Positions 11,921 to 22,695 of a DNA stretch of 64,000 nt are shown piece by piece. The first letter of the stretch is position 1, and each line of letters opens with the position of its first letter. The DNA comes from Dermacentor variabilis (taxonomy: Eukaryota; Arthropoda; Arachnida; Ixodida; Ixodidae), in the NCBI RefSeq assembly GCF_050947875.1, contig NW_027460291.1:29697589-29761588 (forward strand), read 5' to 3'. A program made the translations under genes and the position numbers. The notes under the pieces are model-generated. The model did no database searches. It was given only the letters and a program-made list of their open reading frames with translations, and was not told where the DNA came from.

Positions 11921-12317
11921 ATTTATTATTATTATTTACAATATTGTTAGCCCTTTCGCGCTGTTACAGGAGTGGGGATAAGATTATAAATGGTATATAT
12001 AAAGCAAGCAGCTCTAAACTTCACTCAAACGCTTCAAGTGATTGGCAGTCCACAAAAACACCACAATCGAGTTTATTTCATTGTGAAATTGTACCTGGCA
12101 GAAAAGAAATCTTGAACGCATGTACTCTTGTAGTGTGGGGTAAAATGCCATAAATGTGATTATTACGCGTTGACAATCGTCCCGGAATGCGCAAATACAA
12201 ACTAGGATCTAAGTTTAGTGTTTTATTATACAGCTGGTACAACAATTTCTAACGTGCAACCTGTCTACGTGCAGACAGTTTTTAGAGGTTAGCCCTGTGA
12301 CGTAACGCGGTCACTTA

Positions 12318-13551
12318 CTAAGTCATATGGTAACATGAGTAAATAAACCTGGCTGCTAATTGTTGGAGCCGTTCCAACTCATCAGCTTGCTTTTGACTGC
12401 GCGGATCCCATAATATGCTAGCATACGCTGAGGTTTGACATACTACTGTTCTATAAGCCATCAGCTTTGTATCAGGCTTGTCTCTTAATTTTCGCCTTAA
12501 TATGCCCAGCTTGCGTTCAGCTGTGCCGCAAGTTTTTTTTTCAGTGTGCTTGTTCCAATTTAAATTCGAAGTAATTGAAACACCGAGATATTTTAACTGA
12601 CAAGACAACCTAACGGCTTTATTTTTCAATTTATATGCAAACTCCAGTGGTTCTTCATTATTTGATACAGACATAGATGTGGCTTTACAAAAATTATTTT
12701 TCATATCCCGTGTTTCACGCCACTCCTCAACAGATCTCAAGGAAGCATTTAGCAAGACCTGGTCAGTGACACTTCTCACGCGAGGAAATAGCCCACAGTC
12801 ATCCGCGAACAGTCTCACATCAACAGAAGAATGAAGATCTTTTGCAATATCAATAATATATAGCCGAAACAAAATAGGTCCCAAGACTGAACCCTGTGGT
12901 ACTCTGGACGTCACAGGCAACGTAAGTGAACGTGCACCGGAAATCTCTACAGACTGGCGCCTGTTGGGCAAATGGGCTTCAACCAAGTTGGCTATCTCCA
13001 AATCAACACCAAGCTCTCGCCTCTTTTCAATATGTTGGCCATGAAAAACCGTGTGAAATTCTTTTGACAAGTCTATTCCAATTATATCAATTTGTTCTCT
13101 ACAATTAATTGCAGTGACGAAGGTGTGGATTGTTTCAGGAAGTTGGGTAACCGCTGAGAAGCGTTTGCGAAAACCGTGTTGCTTCGCGTAGAAAAGATTG
13201 TTGTCTTATAATATATTGGACCAATTACTTCTAAATTATGTGTTCCAATATTTTACACGTGGTGTATGTGATCGAGATCGGGCAATAATAAAGAACCGTC
13301 AGTTTATCTCCTGATTTTAATACTGGCACAACTCTTGCTATCAGCCAGTCACCCGGCACTGTTCCTTCTCACAGTGATGCGTTAAAAATTCTTAGCAGAA
13401 AATGCGAGACCCATTCACAGTATCGTCTTAAAAACTCATTAGGCAACATATCAAGACCCACCGACTTCTTGGTGTCTAATTGTAACAACAAAGACAAAAT
13501 GCCCTCTGTCGTAATAACAATGAAGTTGATACTCTGTCTGTTGCACGCCAT
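12318..13551 (-). pseudogene. Reverse transcriptase of LINE A
   Basis: The N-terminal RT region (13551-13369) has LDTKKSVGLDMLPNEFL. The palm region (13070-12318) has RVPQGSVLGPILFRLYIIDI as motif B and LFADDCGLF as motif C, followed by the thumb with KYLGVSITSNLNWNKH. The domain would copy element RNA at the nicked target. Motif A falls in the interrupted part between 13370 and 13070. The 250-residue C-terminal frame is open, but the gene as a whole is broken. Confidence 0.85.
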
Positions 13552-13987
13552 TAGAAGCGGAGCATTGACTGTCGAGTAGATACTGAGCTCAAGTAATTAT
13601 TGAATTATTGAATTAATTAATTATTGAAGGCAAGTAAAGCGGAATCATTACATGTAGCTCCGTTTATGTTAACTTCTGTTATAACTGATTTGGAACCTCA
13701 CAAATATATCCAGATCTTCTGAGGCGAGCTTTTCATATACTCGGTCAATGTTCGAGATAGAAAGTGCTTTTGCGATGCGTTTAATTTTGCTCCAACATTG
13801 CTACTAAGATTATCAGCCATCTCAGGATTTCTTGGGATTTTCGGCCGGGCATGTCGTAGTCACCACATCAAGTGTATCAAGTTGCCGGTTATCCAGCGAT
13901 TAGATATCTGTGAGTGCTTCACCTTCAGCGGTACAAAAAGTGATAAGAATTCCCTTACAACAGTCGTGAAGTGGTTGCACAGAGCAT

Positions 13988-14740
13988 CTACATCATTGTT
14001 TCTCGCATAGCATCATAGGCCAATTCCAAGCGGTCGATTATTGAAGTGTCATCTGCGTTATTGAAGTTGTGCAGGTAACCTTTTGAGTTTTCTTGTAAGT
14101 ACTTATCACTAAAACCTAAAGCAACTACGGCTAGCTTGTGATCTGAAATTCCATTTGTTACGTCAATTTCGCAGTGAAAACTATCCCGACACAAAAATAA
14201 CATATCTAGTATCTCCCGGTATTGGCCTTGTATTCGTGTTGTTCGATCGACTGCTTGAATTAAGTCATGCTTAAGCATAATAGCTAGCATATATTTAGCT
14301 GCTTTTCTGTTTCTAATTCCTGAAATGCGTGAATCTCAATCTAACCCAGGCAAATGAATTTCTCCAGTAATAATTGACCTCCACCTAGTGTTAGTAACTT
14401 GAACTGAGTAATCATCAAGTTTTTCAAAGAAATGGCTAGAACTTCCTGGGGCTCTGTAAATAACACGAACAATTAAGGCAGTCTCATTTATAAATTATTT
14501 GCACCGCACGTTCCAGTTCCATCAATGTAGGGTAGCTGCATATATCTCAATAATTTCCTCCTTAATATTGCTATGCCTCCGCCTTTCGTTGCTCTGTCAT
14601 ATCGCATTACAGTGCACGAGCATGGAAAAACATCGGAATCATTAATAATATGTTGTAGCCAAGTTTATGTTACCGTGAGCAAATCGGGCTCGTGTTAGTG
14701 TCAAGTTTCCCAGTTAAGTAATTTTGTTCAGGACACTTCG
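13988..14740 (-). pseudogene. Endonuclease of LINE A
   Basis: Fragments in different frames show NARSVLNKITELGNLTL-like sequence, GGGIAILRRK, and near 14160 the NGISDHKLAVVALGF box that carries the catalytic S-D-H of AP-type LINE endonucleases. It would nick chromosomal target DNA. It is interrupted by many stops. Confidence 0.65.
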
Positions 14741-15041
14741 TGCATTCACATGTGACAGCGTGAAATCTGTCTCCATACGTCAATTAGTGCAAAATGGAGC
14801 ACTCTTTGTACTTTTTTCGATTGATGCGAACATTTCACTGCATGTCCCATGCGTAGACTGCATCATCGATGTATTACTTATAACGAAGAAGCTTCATCTT
14901 CACACCACCTCCCTTATCGCCCTCAGCAGAATGCCAGAACAATTTCCTTTTCTCAAGTGTTTCCCTCGAGAAATCGTCAGATACACTTATCTTGGTTCCT
15001 TTCAAATTCTTACAGTTTCTAAAGATGGCTACCTTCTCCCT

Positions 15042-15613
15042 TTAATCGTACAGCCTTATGATTACTGGTCTTAGTTGGCCGCCCTTCTTCTGGCCGATTC
15101 TGTGAATATTTTCCACGGACGATAATGTCATGCTGAGACGCCCAACGAATATGTCTTTTAAGACTTTGTTACCACCATCTTGTTGCGTTTCGTAGGTGCT
15201 CTCGGGGTCGCCGAAAACGATCAGGCTATTTCTTCGTGACATATCTTCTAGTTCGTTCAATCGTTGCTACTGATGCTGAATTATGCATTCATTGCCCTGA
15301 ACTGCGGTCTCGACATTTCCCACTTTCACCCATGGCTCAGAGAAATTTTCAAGTTTGTCTTCGATATGGGCAAGCGGAGTTTCAATTTGCGCATGCTTTT
15401 CTAAAATAGCAGCAATTCATCTATGGTAGGGCCTGGGTTGGTCTCAACGTCACCGGAAAGCATAGACGTCAAGTACGTCCACAATGTACTCAAAAGTTCA
15501 AAACAATTGCTTGGGAGCGGCAGAACAACAAGAAAAGGATCACTTGAACGATATTGTGGTAAAGAACAGTCGTAGCGAATCTGCAAAGCAAGCCATGCGT
15601 ATTTGAGCAACAT
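15042..15613 (-). pseudogene. ORF1 of LINE A with a 2A-like N-terminus
   Basis: The 70-codon opening frame (15613-15401) has a hydrophobic leader and then GDVETNPGP. A second frame (15260-15042) has NELEDMSRRNSLIVFGDPES and ENIHRIGQKKGGQLRPVIIR, typical of the RRM-like core of LINE ORF1 proteins that follows a coiled coil. The RNA-binding product would form the ribonucleoprotein. The two parts are not in one frame. Confidence 0.7.
15428..15454 (-). other. 2A-like ribosome-skipping motif in LINE A ORF1
   Basis: The nine codons read GDVETNPGP, which matches the D-V/I-E-x-N-P-G-P consensus of 2A peptides. In known 2A peptides the ribosome releases the chain between G and P. Activity here is inferred only. 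Confidence 0.7.
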
Positions 15614-16380
15614 GGTCGAAGCAGTGCTGAATGAGCAGTGATGAAGAAAAGAAATTCTGTTGATTAAAATACCTCTTACATATTTCTACAGCTAACACAA
15701 AAAAGATTCAGTAGAAGCACCATTCTTTTATACCAGTACTGCGACTACATATATTAGCTTGTAGAAATCAATGCGGGACTGAGAGCCCCTATATTACAAG
15801 GCATACAATTTTGGATAAAATATTCTTAAAAGCCTCTCCCTCAGCCATTCCCCCACAACACAGCTAGGAGGCGAAGTGTTCCTGCTCAGTTGCTATACAA
15901 CTAATAACAGAAAAAACAGACTTCTGTTTTAACGATGGATAGCTCAAAAACAACAAGCCACAAGCGAAGTGTATGCGTATACACACATATAAAAAACGTA
16001 TAACTTGCAAATGAATAGTTTCTTCTGAAGCGGACGCAAACTATAGACAAGAACACACAAGAAATATGAAATTAATAATAAAGCTCGAGTATAGCCATCA
16101 GTGTCTTTGCTGCATCATATCGCCGGAGACTAGCGCTGTGCACACCTGTAATGCAAGGTCACCATACCACAGCAGAGAAAATAGTTGCTACAATCGTCCG
16201 ATGAGAATATCCTCCGTTTCTTTACTTCTCAGGAAATTGGAATTAATATCGAACACATGCTGTTCATGCGCACAATCTCGGTGGCTTCTACAAACTTTCA
16301 CCTCATTTGTAGCAACACAAGCTGCCAGCTTGAAACTAAGCTTGCTGTTGAAATCTCAACTCCTGCAGGTGCTGAAGTTT

Positions 16381-16433
16381 AAATGAATGAATGAATGAAT
16401 GAATAAATGAATGAATGAATGAATGAATGAACA
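16381..16433. repeat. (ATGA)n microsatellite
   Basis: About twelve ATGA units with one AATA interruption. It starts 16 bp past the donor site of the first phospholipase B-like exon. Confidence 0.9.
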
Positions 16434-16448
16434 CTTTAATGTGCATAC

Positions 16449-16655
16449 CCTTGACTTGAGTATTTGTCTACAAATGATCCCCAGACAGGGCTAGTGCCCT
16501 CCTGCTCCCCTTCGACAATCTCGAACACAGGCGGATCTTCGCGGACTTTGCGAATCCAACCATGAAAGTCAGCCGTCGTGGAGGAAAAGGAGTTCAGCAA
16601 AATGAGCAAGGGTATCAACAGCGTCTTCATCGCAAAGCCGCTGGACGCTATGTGC
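16449..16655 (-). CDS. Phospholipase B-like protein, first coding exon with signal peptide
   Basis: On the minus strand a strong acceptor (TTTTTTTTCCAG) ends at 16656, then 25 nt of 5' UTR, then ATG at 16630-16628. The protein begins MKTLLIPLLILLNSF, a hydrophobic signal peptide with likely cleavage after STTA, and continues DFHGWIRKVREDPP to WGSFVDKYSSQ. The exon ends at GG|GTATGC (donor 16448-16443). The W-G-S-F box before a glycine is the usual start of the mature PLBD fold and joins in phase to the exon at 9657-9903. An upstream in-frame ATG exists at 16765, but the acceptor and the clean signal peptide favour 16630. The acceptor implies an untranslated exon further upstream. The protein should enter the secretory or lysosomal route. 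Confidence 0.7.
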
Positions 16656-17887
16656 CTGGAAAAAAAAGAAGAAAGCAGAAATGTAATGCTGAACGCCCAG
16701 TAAAAAAATGAAGTACGCTTGCCTGATGAGCGGATGTAACCGTGGTTTGTAAGCTTCCTGCCCATTTTAAAGGCCAGTTGCGGTGCTTTACAGCGCGATT
16801 TGAAGCTTTACAGAAAACGCTTGTGCCACTGGGAAGGTGAGAACGCCTTCAAGGGTTCTGCAGAAGTGGCTCACTTGATGTCCAATGTAGCTGCCATTTA
16901 TAAATAATGTTATTTAATAAGAATGTCGTGCTTTTACTACCTTCTCCCAAACATATTATGCTGTACGCGCATGGCTTTTATGTATTTGTATGCTTACTAT
17001 ATTCTCCCTGCAACCACGCCTGCACAGCGCTGCAATTTTTCCAAGTAAACAAATAAATACGTTTGTCAAAAACGCTTCCACTTCTATACCGTGTGTATTA
17101 GGTTGAGTTTGTGCGCTGTAGTGTCGTGCGATGTGCCGTCGCTTTATATGTTCGACCACGCTGCGATGACGTAAACAGTGACATAGTTCACTGCAGGTGA
17201 CTGATTGGTGAAGTGGGCTGAGTCACGGCAAAACAAAGATTCGGCAAGCGCGCGAGTACAGCTGGCGAAATGAGTTGTAAAACGCAGCAGCGCCACTTGC
17301 GACAAACGCGTCAACTTAGTCAGTTCCTCGGTTTTTGACTTCGTCGCAAGTGGGCCTGTCGCATTCAGAATTATGCAGAACCAATTATCCCATGTCCTTG
17401 TCTTTTTTCTGTTTGAGGCTGTCCACCGATTCGCGATTAGTTGCCGTAATACATTAGGCTAATTTTTGGCGCTACTACGTTTGATGTTTGATCTGACGCC
17501 TCCAAAATTGCTAAGTCGCGGCACCAAAGAAGTGATTTTCCACGGAGAGACATATCTATTATTATTGCACTTGAATATATAGGTAAGTTATCAAGAGATA
17601 AATTTTCGGAACAGCGTTTTGATCGTAGCGTTACGCACACTTGAAGCTGTACGAAAGCGAATGTTTGAACATTGTGAAACAGTTCGGGCACTTCAATAAA
17701 GGCTGTTATTTTCTAGTAACTTGTCGTTTTTCTTGAAGTAAAATGCGGGATCGTTCGAACGGTTTCTATATGCCCTTCAGTCTGGCGCAGGCATTTGCGC
17801 GCTTCACTTTATATTGCAACTTCCGTACAGTGATAGCAAGGAAAAAAAAAACATATTGAGCTTCGGGTACATTAAGTGACATGCATA
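16656..17887. other. Probable 5' intron or upstream region of the phospholipase B-like gene; otherwise nothing recognised
   Basis: No coding domain, RNA gene or known repeat family was recognised. The acceptor at 16656 suggests that the first part is intron. Confidence 0.4.
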
Positions 17888-18210
17888 GTCAAGAGAGAGA
17901 GAGAGAGAGAAGTAAACTTTATTGGAAGGGCAAATAAGTTGTTGAGTCCCTGGCAGAGGAGCCAGCGTGGTTGCTATGTGGCCGCGACGCGGTTAGCCAA
18001 TTCTGCCAGCATGACTTGGCATTCTGGGTCACCCGTCTTGATCGCACACTTCCACGTTGCTTCCTTTGATTTCAATGTGCTGAGTACTGCTATGCATGAC
18101 CAGTTTGTTCAAGGAACTGGCGTGTTTGACGGTATGTTGTATGTGGCGCGTTGCGTAAATAATAGCGAAGGTATAGTGTTTTCTTCCTCGTAACGCTTTC
18201 AGCAAATAAT
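17888..18210 (-). mobile_element. 3' UTR fragment of an I-like LINE
   Basis: On the minus strand a UTR with AATAAAG close to the end is followed by a TC dinucleotide tail (17911 to 17892). Text such as GCCGCGACGCGGTTAGCCAA and GCCAGCATGACTTGGCATTC resembles, from memory, 3' ends of I-like LINEs in ticks. No coding part remains. Confidence 0.45.
17892..17911. repeat. (GA)n microsatellite
   Basis: Ten GA units at the 3' end of the LINE fragment. Confidence 0.85.
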
Positions 18211-18843
18211 TTAATTGTGAAAATGCTGCGACCAAGTGATTCAATTCTTATAATACAAATCCACAATGCAATTGACTGTGTACAATCAGAGGATAGTTAT
18301 TCCATGATTAGAGCACTCACTGGAAAGGACTAACAAAACATCATCCTACCACCTTCCCTCCTTTCCGTGGAGTCGGCAGAGCCTCGGAACGAACCTATGT
18401 ACCTTCGACACATTGATTCACAGTCCATCATAATTTGTTATGAATGAGATATGCTTCCATGCTTAACGTGTCACATGTAAATTGAAAGGAGTTTTAGGGC
18501 GCAAGAAGTTAAAAATAAAACAGGTACTGCTCATGTTTCACGTTGCGCTAGGCCAGTGAAACAGTTATGACGATAAATACGGAGAGCCACGCGATCAGAA
18601 GTCACGTTAGATTCGTTCACTCTCCATGGCAGAAGCTCTAGGCGCCCTAAAGGCAGTAAAATTGGTAGCTTGAAATGCTTTATAGATAATAATGTGCTGC
18701 AACGCTGTCTTTTCTGCGGGATATATATACAAGGTGTTGGTTTCAATTGTGAGAGCTTCAATGATTCAAGAAAAAATGTTTCCCAAACTTTGAGATATGA
18801 TGCTGTATTCTGGCCATAGTGCTTTTCATCCACTGAAACATAT
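18211..18843. other. Nothing recognised
   Basis: A 100-codon minus-strand frame (18833-18531) shows no known domain and no convincing coding bias. The second gypsy element begins at 18844. Confidence 0.35.
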
Positions 18844-18979
18844 TGTTGCGAGCACGGGAAAATATTTACGCCTTAAATCGGCTACGAACAGCAGGTATGC
18901 CGCTGCACAGCCTTCGTTTTTTTTTCTCTGTTCTTTCCTTTCAGATCTCCACGTCTCTTTTTCATAGTTCGTCGCAACA
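18844..18979 (-). repeat. 3' LTR of the second gypsy element
   Basis: Direct repeat of 23817-23952. A purine-rich GAGCAAAGGTA on the minus strand precedes it. Confidence 0.85.
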
Positions 18980-20777
18980 TACCTTTGCTCGCAGGCAAAG
19001 CCCACCTGGCGAGTCGACTGAATTGTCGTAGTCTGTATGATTTCAACCTGGCAACATGCGCGACTTGTGCCCCAGCGGAGCGTCTACCAGAGTTCGTAAT
19101 GCGCGCCAGGGTATAGTTCACATAGCTCATCTTGTTAAGGACAACATACGGTCCTCCCTAGACTGCCACGAGCTATTATCACTCACCAAGCTTCCTTGTG
19201 GGACTCCAAATCCGAACTATAACGTAGGAATTATAAGTAACAGGCCCATCGCGTCCATCGTGGCATGCTTTAGCATTTTTTTCGCGACGCCAAAGTCCGC
19301 AGATGCGCAAGTCGCCGAGCCAGTTCAGCGAGGTGTAGTGTGTCCACGACCGCATGGCTGTCATTGTGATAAAAAGGGGCGGACAGTGCCAAGTGCATAC
19401 CGGAGGGAGCGAGAATATAAAAGGAAGACCGGGCTGTAGTCGGTGGTCACATGTTTGGCGGCATTCTATGCGTCAGTAATAAAAGGTAAAATTTACTTGG
19501 CAAATTCTACTTCTTGTGATCGAACACAACTTACATTGAAAGCGTATAGGTGATCATTCGATTAGTGCGCTCAGTGAAGCCGTACGTTTATGGATGATAC
19601 GGCGTCGAGTGCCTCAACTACGAGTCACATAACCGTAGGGGCTCTTCCAAGATGTCCCTGTGAATTGGCGGCCCGCAGCTGGTTAAAATAACAGAAGGTG
19701 ATCCATGTCGCAGAAAAATAAAGTAAAGTGGGAAGAGCGACACTTCGGTGGCAGTGGCTGATGGTATGACCACCGCCTCGCGGTATTGGGTGACGTAGTT
19801 ACTGCACACAATTATCCAGCGGTTCACATTCTAACACTGATGTCAAGGGCCTAACACATCAATGGCAAGTCGCTGAAGTCAAGCTGGGAGCCCGCCCAGG
19901 TTGATGAAGACCACATGGGGTAGTGTTTAGAGGTTTCCGACGTTGACACCGCGCTCAGCTGGTCACATCCAACTTAACCGAATTTCGTATTCGCAGCCAG
20001 AAATAGCTTGCTTGAATGCGATAAAGGGTCCGCACTGTTTCTAAAACACCGTAGGTAGAGTTATCATGTGCAGCCTGAAGGGTTGTCGGCCGGAGACGAT
20101 CTGGCACGACTAGAAGGAGGCGTTCACCCGTCCTTTTTTTACAGGAGCCCGTCACATGCACAGTAGCTGCTTGTTGCAATAGAGTGGGCCGTAGTGAAGA
20201 GTGGCTCCAATTCGGTATGTGTCCTTTGTTCGGTTTTGAAGACATCGATATAAGGAAAAGCGAATGCCAGCGAGGCAACTAGATGATCAAAATCGTCTGC
20301 GTTGTCTTTGGTTGTGGTCAGCGGCATCCAGGAAAGACAGTCTGCGTCAGCATCCTTTCGGTCACTCTTGTAGGAAACAGTGAAACCACATTCGTGTAAC
20401 CTAAGAGCGCAGCGCGCAAGGCACCCGCAAGGGTAGATCAGGTTCATGAGCCAGCAAGAGGAACGGTGGTAAGTGACGTCTACGAATGGGCGTCCGTACA
20501 AGAACGAAATCGCTAAGCCGCAAAGTTTACAGCGAGACATTCTTGCTCTCTCACCGTGTAATTGCGTTCAGGTTTGCTTAATGAGTGGCTTGCATGAGCA
20601 ATCACGATCTGACGGTCATGATAGCGTTCGACCATGACGATACCCAGACCGAGGCCACTAGCATCTATGTGCATTTCAGTCGGCGCTGTAGGATTGAAGC
20701 GGGGGAGGATAGGTCGGGATATTAGCAGGAATTTCATCTGGCGAAATGCGCAATCGCACTAACATTTCCACTCAAAC

Positions 20778-21016
20778 CACCTGCCGTGGTTGCTCAGTGG
20801 CTATGGTGTTGGGCTGCAGAGCACGAGGTCGCGGGATCGAATCCCGGCGACGGCGGCCGCATTTCGATGGGGGCGAAATGCGATAACACCCGTGTACTTA
20901 GATTTAGGTGCACGTTAAAGAACCCCAGGTGGTCGAAATTTCCGTAGTCTTCCACTACGGCGTGCCTCATAATCAGAAAGTGGTTTTGGCACGTAAAACC
21001 CCATAATTTAATTTTA
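20778..21016 (+). mobile_element. tRNA-derived SINE (Ruka-like), full length, nested in gypsy pol
   Basis: This is the best copy in the window. It has a tRNA-like head with A-box-like TTGCTCAGTGGC and B-box GGGATCGAATCCC, then the body with GGCCGCATTTCGATGGGGGC, GTGTACTTAGATTTAGGTGC, AAAGAACCCCAGGTGGTC and GTGGTTTTGGCACGTAAAAC, and a short A/T-rich tail. It is flanked by a perfect 14 bp target-site duplication ATTTCCACTCAAAC (20764-20777 and 21017-21030). RNA polymerase III boxes and the duplication show LINE-mediated insertion after the gypsy element was in place. Confidence 0.92.
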
Positions 21017-21050
21017 ATTTCCACTCAAACCGGGCGTCTTTCGACAGAAT

Positions 21051-21592
21051 TAGGGGTCTGCAAATAGTGATTTTTGTGATTGAATCGAACGTAACTCGAA
21101 TAGTGGCAGAAGGGAACAGAATATCGAATAGTTTTCGAAGAGCTTTTGAATAAACAGGTCGTTAGCGCAATGTTTACTCCGAGTATTTTTAAAGTTAACA
21201 TTACGTAGTACGTTATGAAGTGTTGCTTATTCAAAGCGCCAATAGAGCATTGGAACCAAACAAGTAGTTCCTTCGAATGTAGAGGGCTCTTCAGAGAGCG
21301 CGAATGATCGCTGTGCAATCTGTAAAGTATAACTAGTTAAGTGACGTAGCCTGCTCCATTGCACAAGTTTCACGTTTCATGTCTATACTATGCCCACGGG
21401 GATGAAAATGTAGTTCACTTTTGCACCAATTTTATGTTTAATATGGTGCAGTTCACGTTTTGAAATATTGGAAAGGTATTCAAAAAATATTCATATTTAT
21501 GAATAGTGACCATTTGGTTCAAAGACCAAATTCTATAGCAGTCTGTTCGATTCATTATTCGAAAGTTTCCAATATTAGCACACACACACCTA
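21051..21592. mobile_element. hAT-like MITE nested in gypsy pol
   Basis: This 542 bp stretch interrupts the gypsy reading frame exactly between SI and LSKDARFEW. Its ends are imperfect inverted repeats: TAGGGGTCTGCAAATA on the left, and TAGGTGTGTGTGTGCTAATA read from the right. Inside are repeated TTCGAATA-type words at both ends. The flanking 8-mers (GACAGAAT at 21043-21050 and TGCCGAAT at 21593-21600) agree at five of eight positions, consistent with an aged 8 bp duplication. It codes for nothing. Confidence 0.6.
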
Positions 21593-22695
21593 TGCCGAAT
21601 ACTTGTCAAAGGATAGGCAACCTTAGCAAAACCAGAAATAAATCGGTGAAAATGAGAGCAACGACCCAGAAAACCACGAAGTTGCTCCACTGATGGCGGT
21701 GCACTGAATGTCTCAACAGCTGCCGCCTTGAGGGGATCAGGCTCAATACCGCCCTTGTCAAGAAGGTGACCTAGTACAAGGGTTTCACAGTCACCAAATT
21801 GATATTTCTTTGAGTTAGGGGCCAGGCCAGCGTTTTTGATGCAGCGTAATACAATATCCAGGCGCCTATAGTGCTGAATGAATGTTCTTCCGAAAATAAC
21901 GTCAAGATAGCACATGTAGGTATTGCACTTTAACCCAAGCATAATGGTGGATTAAAGTAGGTAAAGACAGACATCGGTCACGAACACAGCGGTGACGCCG
22001 GCACAACAATACCTGTACAGTCTCGAAGTTCATCTTGACTGCCCGTTGGCTCCAAGAGCCCGGCTGAAGCATGGCCATCGACGAAAACTTCCTCCGTGTG
22101 GCAGTCAATGGCCATACCACACTGTTGCAAAAGAGTCCCTACTGAAAATCACGCCGTACGTCAATCCGAAAACGCACCACTGAAAGATGCGTGGGCAGTG
22201 CACACACAAACAGGGCTCAACACCTTGCCGCTGACTCCTTGAAACGAGGCAGCCTGGTCCCACCGAAATGAAACGTCAAGCCCTAAGAAAGCTTTAAAAG
22301 CGAGGCTCATTATACGTACAGTTGCTGTATCCACTAAAGTCATTGTAGAAACGCCAACACGTACTTGCGCTTTTTTCTTAGTCATAAAAACTGCAGGGAC
22401 CTTTTTGTCGATAGTGTGCGCCGAGCGACCTCGCCCACATCAGGCGCGGTACCTAGTTTTCCGCTCGCGAAGGCGCGGCGAAGTGGCAATGGAGATTGAG
22501 GTAAACAGGGTGCACGAGAAGATTCTGGTAGCGTCAAACTCTAGTCAGAAGCCGGCGAGCGGCTCCGCAAGCTTCTGCGCCAGTAATAATTGCCGGAAAG
22601 AGCGCCAGCTGACCAAGAGGTGCAGTACGACAGTAAAGGGGTCCTCACAGGAAATGTGTCCCCGTTGAAAACCTGGATCGACCATTGGACCGTGT

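Larger units (their letters stand above)
11926..15650 (-). mobile_element. LINE A: near full-length, dead APE-type non-LTR retrotransposon
   Basis: In minus-strand order: an ORF1 start with a 2A-like motif (15613-15401), an ORF1 RRM-like core and C-terminal tail (15260 to about 14900), an apurinic-type endonuclease (about 14740-13990), reverse transcriptase (about 13551-12318), and a 3' UTR ending near 11926 in an AATAATAAT-type tail. The order ORF1, EN, RT without RNase H fits the CR1/Jockey group. Stops and frameshifts occur throughout, so it cannot move itself. It sits within the intron between 9904 and 16448. Confidence 0.8.
18985..22400 (-). pseudogene. pol of the second gypsy element, split by two insertions
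   Basis: A protease-like segment near 22310 has LVDTATVRIMS, with DTG changed to DTA. RT has MCYLDVIFGRTFIQHYRRLD near 21900, where the YLDD box has lost one D, followed by GIEPDPLKAAAVETF. RNase H resumes after the insertions with MHIDASGLGLGIVMV (about 20670) and LSKPERNYTVREQECLAV, then DADCLSWMP. Integrase has a zinc-finger remnant near 20050, a core remnant near 19800-19650, and GFTERTNRM near 19580 supplying the last acidic residue. The tail ends with HVARLKSYR near 19070. Frameshifts are frequent. Confidence 0.78.

Noticed and set aside
18531..18833. A 100-codon minus-strand frame beside the second gypsy element
   Set aside because: No domain, no conserved neighbour and no sign of coding bias.
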